NCBI GenBank assembly: GCA_019237435.1
Contig: JAFAHB010000167.1
Location: 1 to 5,063, forward strand
Reading direction: 5' to 3'
From: Vulcanimicrobiota bacterium
GTDB taxonomy: Bacteria > Vulcanimicrobiota > Vulcanimicrobiia > Vulcanimicrobiales > Vulcanimicrobiaceae
Length of the DNA stretch: 5,063 nt
The notes under the pieces were generated by a model, which was not told where the DNA came from, ran no database searches, and was given only the letters and a program-made list of their open reading frames with translations. This document shows positions 1 to 4,620 of the stretch, in pieces. A program made the position numbers and the translations under genes. Within the stretch, counting starts at the first letter, position 1. The number at the start of each line of letters is the position of its first letter.

Positions 1-1
1 G

Positions 2-68
2 AACTTTGTTCCCGCGCGCGAGCGCATAAGATAGGAGCGCGCCGGATGAGCGCGACGAGCGGCCCCGA
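2..68 (-). repeat. Copy of the intergenic repeat core, upstream of rpsJ
   Basis: This stretch matches the reverse complement of 4474-4539 over 67 columns with 64 identities. The differences are T for C at 7, an extra A at 31 and A for C at 49. It contains the GC-rich blocks CCCGCGCGCGAGCGCATAAG and GCGACGAGCGGCCCCGA. Position 1 already meets the edge of the window, so the copy probably continues to the left. On its right side (69-105) similarity to the arm of the other copy fades; only scattered matches such as CGGCA and CCGAGCTTAA remain. It lies in an intergenic region and shows no coding potential. Seen directly: the duplication. Inferred: that it belongs to a dispersed repeat family. Confidence 0.9.
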
Positions 69-98
69 GGCGGCAGGTGGGCCGTCCGATTACCGAGC

Positions 99-146
99 TT
101 AACTCACTCCTTTCGTTCCTTGAAAAGTAGAAAAGCAAAGAGTTAA
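99..146 (+). promoter_or_regulatory. rpsJ leader with short inverted repeat next to the start codon
   Basis: TTAACTC at 99-105 is perfectly complementary to GAGTTAA at 140-146, which ends on the base before the rpsJ ATG. The 34-base loop is pyrimidine-rich (CTCCTTTCGTTCC) and then purine-rich (GAAAAGTAGAAAAGCAAAG). No strong Shine-Dalgarno is present; only AAAGAG-like purines precede the ATG. Pairing would cover the ribosome-binding area. A regulatory role is inference, because a 7-base match can arise by chance. I found no convincing sigma70-type promoter between 1 and 146. Confidence 0.2.
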
Positions 147-455
147 ATGCCGAAGCAGATGATTCGGATACGCCTGAAGGCGTACGATCACAAAGTTCTC
201 GACCAATCGGCGGAGCGCATCGTCGAAACGGCGAAGCGCACCGGTGCTTTCGTCAGCGGTCCGGTTCCGCTTCCCACCGAGATCAACCGCTTTTGCGTTC
301 AGCGTTCGACGAACAACGACAAGAAGTCGCGCGAACACTTCGAGATGCGGACTCACAAGCGGCTCATCGACATCTTACAGGCGTCGCCGAAGACGATGGA
401 CGCGCTGATGCACCTGGATCTGCCCGCGGGCGTCGATATCGAGTTGAAGGCCTAA
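147..455 (+). CDS. rpsJ: 30S ribosomal protein S10
   Basis: The 102-residue product has the normal length and sequence of bacterial S10. The family signature lies at residues 29-44 and ends in GPVPLPT (38-44). It is followed by the long loop reaching into the 30S head (about 45-60) and the conserved [18 protein letters not shown] block (59-76). S10 is part of the small-subunit head, and as NusE it also joins the antitermination complex with NusB. The start is the ATG at 147; the Shine-Dalgarno is weak. In most bacteria rpsJ is followed by rplC in the S10 operon, but here a terminator and an unrelated membrane-protein gene follow. At least 146 non-coding bases containing a repeat lie upstream. 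It may therefore sit alone or at the end of a str-type (tuf) cluster as in cyanobacteria; the upstream gene is outside the window. The family assignment is secure. Confidence 0.97.
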   Translation: MPKQMIRIRLKAYDHKVLDQSAERIVETAKRTGAFVSGPVPLPTEINRFCVQRSTNNDKKSREHFEMRTHKRLIDILQASPKTMDALMHLDLPAGVDIELKA

Positions 456-479
456 AGCAGCAAGCGGCAAGGAACCCCC

Positions 480-515
480 CGGCCGGGTGCCAAGAGCACT
501 CGGTCGTTCTTTTTT
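480..515 (+). terminator. Rho-independent terminator after rpsJ
   Basis: An 11-base-pair stem forms between 480-490 (CGGCCGGGTGC) and 496-506 (GCACTCGGTCG), with two G-T wobbles and a CAAGA loop. The tract TTCTTTTTT follows at 507-515. This is the classic form of an intrinsic terminator and it begins 25 bases after the rpsJ stop. The GTG at 487, which could extend the next gene, lies inside the stem. That argues against it as a real start. Confidence 0.88.
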
Positions 516-518
516 GCC

Positions 519-524
519 GGAGGG
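519..524 (+). promoter_or_regulatory. Strong Shine-Dalgarno for the small membrane protein
   Basis: GGAGGG lies four bases before the ATG at 529. It is the best ribosome-binding site in the window and fixes this start over the in-frame GTG at 487. It begins only three bases after the terminator T-tract. That leaves no room for a promoter between terminator and gene. Confidence 0.8.
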
Positions 525-528
525 CGCA

Positions 529-795
529 ATGGAAATCAAACCCACCTACCTTGGCACGATGATCGCGCTCGCGACGGTTGCCTTCGGCCTTCTGGCCGCG
601 GGTGCGTGGAACAAATTCATCGCCGATCTGATTGGAATGTTTTTGAAACAAAGCAACGGCGTCTGGGCCGAGCTGCTCTACGCGGTGATCGTGACGATAC
701 TCGGGATCGTCGTCATCCAAAGCCTCGGAAAGCTCTCGGAACGCGAAGCCGAGTTTCGCTCGAAGCTTCCCTTCGTGAAAAAACCGCCGGAATAG
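529..795 (+). CDS. Small two-helix membrane protein, DUF5654-like
   Basis: The product has 88 residues. Hydrophobic segments lie at about 9-25 (GTMIALATVAFGLLAAG) and 44-65 (VWAELLYAVIVTILGIVVIQSL). They are joined by an amphipathic stretch (NKFIADLIGMFLKQSNG), and the tail (66-88) is charged and lysine-rich. The pattern of a first helix ending in AAGAWNKFI resembles DUF5654 family proteins as I remember them; their function is unknown. The ATG at 529 is chosen for its GGAGGG site. Because the rpsJ terminator ends 13 bases upstream, expression must come from readthrough or from a promoter inside rpsJ. The stop codon is one base from the stop of the convergent HIT-like gene. Membrane location is clear from hydrophobicity; the family name is moderately sure and a role cannot be given. 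Confidence 0.75.
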   Translation: MEIKPTYLGTMIALATVAFGLLAAGAWNKFIADLIGMFLKQSNGVWAELLYAVIVTILGIVVIQSLGKLSEREAEFRSKLPFVKKPPE

Positions 796-796
796 C

Positions 797-1228
797 CTAG
801 CCCAAATCGGCCGACTTTTTGGGTGGTTTGCCGGCGCGAATCTTAAAGGCGACCGCGGGCCGGTGTTGCAGCGGCGGATAGATGTGGGCGCGCACTTCGA
901 AGCCTTTGGTTTGCAAGTCCAAACGGTATGCGGCTTGCTGAATGCCGTGCAAAATCGCCGCGTTGAGCGTTTCGTCAGCGACGCCCAGATCCATCAGCGT
1001 ATCCACGCCGGCCTTCTTGGAAAGCAGCGTCAAGCGTATCTCCCCCGGAGCGCGCTGCGATTCGTGCGCCTCATCGACGGGATCGTGAAAGACGACGACG
1101 TGGCGATCTTCATAGATCACCTCGCTGTCGCCCACGAGCTTTTCCCAATCTCTCGCTTCTTTCGGCCACATCGGCTCGGCGCCCAGAACGTCGGCCGGCG
1201 CGAGCGTTTTGCGTCTCCGATCGGTCAC
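797..1228 (-). CDS. HIT-like protein with degenerate histidine triad
   Basis: The product has 143 residues and starts at a GTG (minus strand, 1228). It is a clear paralogue of the HIT protein encoded divergently at 1293-1736. SEVIYEDRHVVVF (35-47) aligns with DEVVYEDEDVFAF, LSKKAGVDTLMDLG (69-82) with IPKKWIPTILDFG, and IYPPLQHRPAVAFKIRAGK (116-134) with VLPTYQHTEHVHIHILSGK. The three histidines of the HxHxHxx motif are replaced by A125, A127 and K129, although the preceding QH is kept. HIT enzymes use the middle histidine as nucleophile on a nucleotide phosphate, so normal hydrolase or transferase activity is not expected. It could be a binding or partner subunit. An ATG at 1171 (residue 20) is an alternative start. 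The reading frame is intact, so this is not an obvious pseudogene. Confidence 0.85.
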   Translation of the reverse strand: MTDRRRKTLAPADVLGAEPMWPKEARDWEKLVGDSEVIYEDRHVVVFHDPVDEAHESQRAPGEIRLTLLSKKAGVDTLMDLGVADETLNAAILHGIQQAAYRLDLQTKGFEVRAHIYPPLQHRPAVAFKIRAGKPPKKSADLG

Positions 1229-1292
1229 GTTTGGCCCGTTTCACCGGCTGCAAGAGGACGCCTGCCAGCAATGCCGGAAAAAAATTTGCGCA
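1229..1292. promoter_or_regulatory. Divergent intergenic region between two HIT-type genes
   Basis: These 64 bases separate the GTG of the minus-strand HIT-like gene from the ATG of the plus-strand HIT gene. They should contain the promoters for both directions, including that of the five-gene operon. A small inverted repeat, CCGGC (1244-1248) with GCCGG (1273-1277), and an A-rich run (1278-1284) are visible. I see no convincing -35/-10 pair on either strand. The promoter role is inferred from gene layout only. Confidence 0.35.
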
Positions 1293-1736
1293 ATGACACA
1301 GTGGATTTCGGAACTTATCAGCGGTCCGGAGCAGCACCAGTGGGAGAAGCCCGATCCCGATCATACGTTTCGCGGCCGGCTCGACGGCACGCGCGCGAAG
1401 CCGGACGAAGTAGTTTACGAGGACGAAGATGTCTTCGCGTTTCGGCACAACATCGATCGAAGTCAGGAAGAGTGGTGGGAGATCCACGTCGTCATCATTC
1501 CAAAGAAATGGATCCCCACGATTTTGGACTTTGGCCTTGGCGACGCATGGCTATGGCATCGGCTCGTCGCGGGCGTTCAAAAAGTTGCGCTGGCGATGGG
1601 ACTCTACGATACGGGTTTCATGATTCGAATGGGCGTGTTGCCGACGTACCAGCATACCGAGCACGTTCACATCCATATTCTTTCGGGCAAGCACACGTCG
1701 CCCGTCGTGGACGGCCCGATGCCGGATGTCAGTTAA
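1293..1736 (+). CDS. HIT family protein (histidine triad nucleotide-binding type)
   Basis: The product has 147 residues. The motif HVHIHIL (124-130) fits the histidine-triad pattern exactly and lies near the C-terminus as expected. The N-terminal part carries EVVYEDEDVFAFRH (39-52) and VVIIPKKWIPTILD (66-79), matching the beta strands and helix that form the nucleotide pocket. Family members hydrolyse or transfer nucleoside monophosphates from substrates such as adenosine phosphoramidates and dinucleotides; the substrate here is unknown. The ATG at 1293 is preferred. An in-frame start at 1209 would overlap the divergent gene and add an unconserved cysteine-rich piece. The Shine-Dalgarno is poor. 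The end overlaps the next gene by 11 bases, so it heads the CHR, SRPBCC and dehydrogenase operon. Family assignment is sure; the physiological role is open. Confidence 0.88.
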   Translation: MTQWISELISGPEQHQWEKPDPDHTFRGRLDGTRAKPDEVVYEDEDVFAFRHNIDRSQEEWWEIHVVIIPKKWIPTILDFGLGDAWLWHRLVAGVQKVALAMGLYDTGFMIRMGVLPTYQHTEHVHIHILSGKHTSPVVDGPMPDVS

Positions 1737-2292
1737 ATCAGAACCGTCGCTGCTCGACATCGCGCTGACGTTTGCCGCGATTTCGTCTACCGCGTTCGGC
1801 GGCGGTCAAAAGGCCAGCATGCGCCAACAAGTGCTCAGCCGCGGCTGGATGGATCAGGAGCGATTCATGGACGGCCTGGAAATCGCACAGGTGCTGCCCG
1901 GACCGAACATTTTGAATCTAGCGGTCTACTGCGGCCAGCGGGTTCGCGGTATTCCGGGTGCCGTAGCGGCATTTCTCGGTGCGAGCGTACCTCCGTTCGT
2001 CATCGTGCTGATAGCGGGAGCGCTCTACTTCAAGTTTGCGGCAAATCCGTACGTTCACGGTGCTCTGCGCGGGTGCGCTGCAGGAGCGCTGGGCTTAACA
2101 GCCGGCAACGCGCTCGAGCTGACGTGGGACGAGCGCACCCAGTGGATCCGCATCGTGCTGGTCGCCGTCACCGCGTTGGCCGTCTCTCTGTTGAAGATGC
2201 CGCTGCTGCTCGTGCTTGTGATGTTCGGCGGCGCCGGCATCGCCAACGAGTACCTGCGCTCGCGTAAGAAGGCCGATGGCGCAGCATCCTAG
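1726..2292 (+). CDS. Short-chain CHR family transporter subunit, first half (chromate-transporter type)
   Basis: The product has 188 residues and one CHR domain. Family landmarks are FGGG (24-27), shortly before the WMDQERF segment (41-47), and the LPGPN loop (57-61). Hydrophobic helices follow at about 77-103, 111-128 and 141-173, with a basic tail (RSRKKADG). CHR proteins export chromate or related anions across the inner membrane. Two-domain ChrA has about 400 residues, whereas short-chain members come as adjacent pairs and work together, as here with the next gene. The ATG at 1726 overlaps the HIT gene end by 11 bases and the stop overlaps the partner start by 17, which points to translational coupling. 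The true substrate may not be chromate, since many genomic CHR proteins are untested. No regulator such as ChrB is visible nearby. Confidence 0.88.
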   Translation: MSVKSEPSLLDIALTFAAISSTAFGGGQKASMRQQVLSRGWMDQERFMDGLEIAQVLPGPNILNLAVYCGQRVRGIPGAVAAFLGASVPPFVIVLIAGALYFKFAANPYVHGALRGCAAGALGLTAGNALELTWDERTQWIRIVLVAVTALAVSLLKMPLLLVLVMFGGAGIANEYLRSRKKADGAAS

Positions 2293-2827
2293 CGCGTTCG
2301 AAACCATCGTCCATCTGCTGTGGACGTTTTCGCAGCTTTCGGTACTCGGGTTCGGCGGCGGGAAGGGCATCATTCCGCAGATGCACACCGAGGCCGTCGG
2401 CCGGTACCATTGGGTGACGTCGCAGCAGTTCACGCAGTTCTATACCATCGGTAAGCTCATGCCCGGCCCGACGACGATCTTCGCCGCACTCATCGGCTAC
2501 GCGGCGACGCCCGCGCGGCCGTACCTTGGCGCCGCGGTCGCCACCATCGCCATGTTCGTTCCCTCGAGCGCGATCATGGTCGGCTTCGACGCGCTCTGGG
2601 ACCGCTTCCAAGCATCGCCGTGGCGGGCGATAATCGGGCGCGGACTAACGCCGGCAATCGTCGGACTCGTCTGGTCGAGCGTCGTCACGATCGGGCGCGG
2701 CGCGCCGAAGGGCGTGTTCGCTTACGCTATCGCGGCGGTCGTTGCGCTGCTGATGCTGCGCAGCAAGATCGGCACGCCGCTCCTGATCCTCCTCGCGGGC
2801 GCCGTAGGGGTCGCCGCGCTTCGGTAA
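2276..2827 (+). CDS. Short-chain CHR family transporter subunit, second half (chromate-transporter type)
   Basis: The product has 183 residues and is the partner of the preceding CHR gene. It repeats the same landmarks: GFGGGKG (25-31), the W-V-T-S-Q-Q-F segment (46-52) and MPGPTT (62-67), where the partner has LPGPN. Hydrophobic segments are seen at about 10-27, 63-77, 84-105, 117-139 and 146-182. Family members of this arrangement insert with opposite topology and pair into one transporter; this is known for other short-chain pairs and inferred here. The ATG at 2276 has AAGAAGG just upstream, inside the end of the first gene. The two proteins are clearly different in sequence, so this is an old domain split rather than a recent duplication or a frameshift. 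The next gene begins 14 bases after the stop. Confidence 0.88.
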   Translation: MAQHPSAFETIVHLLWTFSQLSVLGFGGGKGIIPQMHTEAVGRYHWVTSQQFTQFYTIGKLMPGPTTIFAALIGYAATPARPYLGAAVATIAMFVPSSAIMVGFDALWDRFQASPWRAIIGRGLTPAIVGLVWSSVVTIGRGAPKGVFAYAIAAVVALLMLRSKIGTPLLILLAGAVGVAALR

Positions 2828-2841
2828 GCGAACGACCGCGC

Positions 2842-3267
2842 ATGCCCATCGAGCTTCACGAAGTGCGGTCTCGGTCTTTTCACGGAACGAAACGGCGGAT
2901 CTACCACCTGCTCGAAGAGATGGGAACGTCGGGCGACCAAATTTGGCCCTTTGCGTCGCAGCCTTTCATGCGGTCACCGGGACCGCTGGCTCCGGGGCGA
3001 ACGGAAGAGTGGCATCTCGGCATGCACGGCGTGCTCGAAGAAGCTGTTCCCGAAGAGCGCATCGTGTGGCGGTTTCGTAACGAAGGACTCGACGGAACGC
3101 ACGGCTTCCATTTATCGACCTCCGGCAAGGAAACGCTGCTCGAATACCGCGTCGACGCGATGCTCTCGGATACCGATGGCCGGCTGCTCTGGCGTCGCTT
3201 CGAAGACCAGTTCGAGCGTTCGACCGAGGCGCTCTTCGACAAGCTCGCGCGAGTCTTGAAGCGTTGA
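2842..3267 (+). CDS. SRPBCC superfamily protein (START / polyketide cyclase-like fold)
   Basis: The product has 141 residues with the layout of SRPBCC ligand-binding proteins. An N-terminal strand and a helix (about 13-28, HGTKRRIYHLLEEMGT) come first, then an IWPFASQPFMRSPGPL segment. Alternating beta strands follow (TEEWHLGMHGVLEEAVP, ERIVWRFRNE, TLLEYRVDAML). A long C-terminal helix (about 116-140, containing RRFEDQFERSTEALFDKLARVL) closes the hydrophobic cavity. Such proteins bind small hydrophobic ligands or act as cyclases; no ligand can be named. The ATG at 2842 follows the CHR gene by 14 bases; an open frame further upstream only overlaps that gene. The stop lies 17 bases before the dehydrogenase ATG at 3285, or overlaps the alternative TTG. 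Fold assignment comes from pattern and is moderately sure. Confidence 0.72.
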   Translation: MPIELHEVRSRSFHGTKRRIYHLLEEMGTSGDQIWPFASQPFMRSPGPLAPGRTEEWHLGMHGVLEEAVPEERIVWRFRNEGLDGTHGFHLSTSGKETLLEYRVDAMLSDTDGRLLWRRFEDQFERSTEALFDKLARVLKR

Positions 3268-3284
3268 CCGCGGCGCCCGTCACC

Positions 3285-4445
3285 ATGCCCGACGCCGTCG
3301 ACTTCATCGACGTCGCCGCGCTGCTGACCGATGAGGAACGGCTGGTGCGGGACACGGTTCGCGCATTCGTGCGGGACCGCGTATTGCCGAATATCGCCGA
3401 ATGGTTCGAGGCCGGAGCGCTTCCGCGCGACCTTGGGACGCAGCTGGGAAGCCTGGGAGTCCTGGGCATGCACCTCGAGGGATACGGCTGTCCGGGTGCG
3501 GGTGCCGTCGCGTACGGCGTCGCGTGTCTCGAGTTGGAAGCCGGTGATTCCGGCGTTCGCAGCTTCGCTTCGGTTCAGGGTTCGCTTGCGATGTATGCCA
3601 TCTATAGGTTCGGCGACGAGGCGCAGAAGCGCGCGTGGCTACCGGCGATGGCGCGCGGAGAGCTCGTAGGATGCTTTGGATTGAGCGAACCCGATTTTGG
3701 CAGCAATCCCGCCGGAATGCGGACCTCTGCGCGGCGCGACGGTTCGGACTGGATCCTCGACGGCACGAAGATGTGGATAACGAACGGATCGATTGCGGAC
3801 CTCGCGGTCGTTTGGGCGCAAACCGAGGACGGAATTCGCGGCTTCATAGTCCCGCGCGAGACGCGCGGATTCAGCAGCAGCAACATCCACCGGAAACTAT
3901 CGCTGCGCGCTTCGGTAACCAGCGAACTCATCTTTGCGGGTTGCCGCGTTCCCGCCGACGCGTTGTTGCCGCAGGGCCGAGGTCTCGGCGCGCCGCTTGC
4001 GTGCCTCAACGAAGCGCGCTACGGCATCGTTTGGGGATCGATGGGCGCGGCCCGCAGCTGTTACGAGACGGCGTTGGAGTACAGCAAGACGCGCGTGCAG
4101 TTCGACCGCCCCATCGGCGGCTATCAGCTGACGCAAGCGAAGCTGGTCGACATGCTGCTCGAGCTGAATAAGGGTACCCTCCTCGCTTTGCACGTCGGAC
4201 GCTCCAAAGAACGTGGACGCGTTCATCCCGCGACGATCAGCCTAGCGAAGCTCAACAACGTTCGCGAGGCGTTGCAGATCGCTCGTCAAGCTCGAACCAT
4301 CCTAGGCGCAAACGGCGTCACGCTCGAGTATCCCGTGATCCGGCACATGAACAACCTTGAGTCGGTGCTGACGTACGAAGGCACGAGCGAGATGCACACG
4401 CTCATCGTCGGCAAAGAAATTACCGGCCTCGACGCGTTTACGTAA
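3285..4445 (+). CDS. gcdH: Glutaryl-CoA dehydrogenase (acyl-CoA dehydrogenase family)
   Basis: The product has 386 residues, the usual length. It is an FAD enzyme that oxidises glutaryl-CoA and normally decarboxylates it to crotonyl-CoA, passing electrons to ETF. It serves lysine, tryptophan and benzoate-type degradation. Family-specific blocks match remembered human and Pseudomonas GcdH: GDSGVRS (87-93) with the substrate-carboxylate arginine at 92, GCFGLSEPDFGSNP (129-142) and WITNGSIADLAVVW (164-177). Further blocks are KLSLRAS (204-210), ARYGIVWGSMGAA (244-256) and MNNLESVLTYEGTSEMH (355-371). The catalytic glutamate is E365, and Y364 beside it agrees with the decarboxylating type. An in-frame TTG at 3264 would add seven residues and overlap the previous stop by four bases; neither start has a good Shine-Dalgarno. 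It is the last gene of the operon, and its TAA stop abuts the palindromic element. Confidence 0.93.
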   Translation: MPDAVDFIDVAALLTDEERLVRDTVRAFVRDRVLPNIAEWFEAGALPRDLGTQLGSLGVLGMHLEGYGCPGAGAVAYGVACLELEAGDSGVRSFASVQGSLAMYAIYRFGDEAQKRAWLPAMARGELVGCFGLSEPDFGSNPAGMRTSARRDGSDWILDGTKMWITNGSIADLAVVWAQTEDGIRGFIVPRETRGFSSSNIHRKLSLRASVTSELIFAGCRVPADALLPQGRGLGAPLACLNEARYGIVWGSMGAARSCYETALEYSKTRVQFDRPIGGYQLTQAKLVDMLLELNKGTLLALHVGRSKERGRVHPATISLAKLNNVREALQIARQARTILGANGVTLEYPVIRHMNNLESVLTYEGTSEMHTLIVGKEITGLDAFT

Positions 4446-4474
4446 CGCTTAGCTTCGGGCCTTACATGCCGTTT
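4446..4474 (+). repeat. Left terminal inverted repeat
   Basis: This arm begins with CGCTTAGCTTCGGGCCTTAC and ends in GCCGTTT. It starts on the base after the dehydrogenase stop codon. It pairs with 4592-4620 at 27 of 29 positions. Confidence 0.9.
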
Positions 4475-4591
4475 CGGGGCCGCTCGTCGCGCGCATCCGG
4501 CGCGCTCCTACTTATGCGCTCGCGCGCGGGAACGAAGTTATGGACGGGGGTGCACATCCGTGTGCTGCCGCGCGCTCGTCACAAACCCCTT

Positions 4592-4620
4592 AAACGGCAC
4601 GTAAGGCCCGAAGCTAAACG
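4592..4620 (-). repeat. Right terminal inverted repeat, carrying the PDZ gene stop codon
   Basis: Read on the minus strand, this arm begins CGTTTAGCTTCGGGCCTTAC. The first bases supply part of the penultimate codon, the last codon (GTT) and the TAG stop (4616-4614) of the PDZ gene. The C-terminal end of that protein is therefore written by the repeat. Confidence 0.88.

Larger units (their letters stand above)
4446..4620. repeat. Palindromic intergenic element with terminal inverted repeats
   Basis: A 175-base element fills the gap between the convergent dehydrogenase and PDZ genes. Arms 4446-4474 and 4592-4620 are inverted copies with 27 of 29 positions pairing; mismatches are 4448/4618 and 4466/4600. 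After one mismatch and one G-T pair, pairing goes on for three more bases (GGG 4477-4479 with CCC 4587-4589). TAA stands directly outside both ends (4443-4445 and 4621-4623), as a 3-base target duplication would; the left one is also the dehydrogenase stop codon. The core holds a GCGCGC hairpin (4489-4505) and a GCACA-TCCG-TGTGC hairpin (4552-4565). Bases 4474-4539 recur inverted at 2-68. No open frame of note is present. It may be a MITE-like insertion, a bidirectional terminator or a structured RNA; the sequence alone does not decide. Confidence 0.88.

Noticed and set aside
6..32. Possible promoter TTGTTC ... TAAGAT in the left repeat copy
   Set aside because: The -35 matches only three of six bases and the spacer is 15; it lies within a repeat whose other copy reads differently at the -10.
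120..148. TTGAAA as a -35 box for rpsJ
   Set aside because: A -10 at normal spacing would fall on the start codon.
487..528. GTG start for the DUF5654-like gene
   Set aside because: The codon lies in the terminator stem and has no Shine-Dalgarno, whereas the ATG at 529 has GGAGGG at good spacing.
801..823. CCCAAA ... TTTGGG hairpin at the convergent gene ends
   Set aside because: The six-pair stem has an 11-base loop, lies within the HIT-like coding end, and no T-tract follows on either strand.
1209..1292. Longer start for the HIT gene
   Set aside because: It would overlap the start of the divergent gene and adds residues without counterpart in the paralogue.
863..1768. Long open frame on the plus strand (301 codons)
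   Set aside because: It runs antisense to the HIT-like gene and in another frame of the HIT gene; its translation is arginine-rich low complexity with no recognisable domain.
2276..2292. Frameshift splitting one full-length chrA gene
   Set aside because: Each half has its own complete CHR landmarks and a start with purine-rich ribosome-binding sequence; paired short-chain CHR genes are a known natural arrangement.
2620..2841. Upstream in-frame extension of the SRPBCC gene
   Set aside because: It lies inside the second CHR gene and translates to an arginine-rich segment unrelated to the fold; the ATG at 2842 begins the conserved part.
2901..3473. Long open frame on the minus strand (190 codons)
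   Set aside because: It is antisense to the SRPBCC and dehydrogenase genes, and its serine/arginine-rich product is typical of a GC-rich shadow frame.
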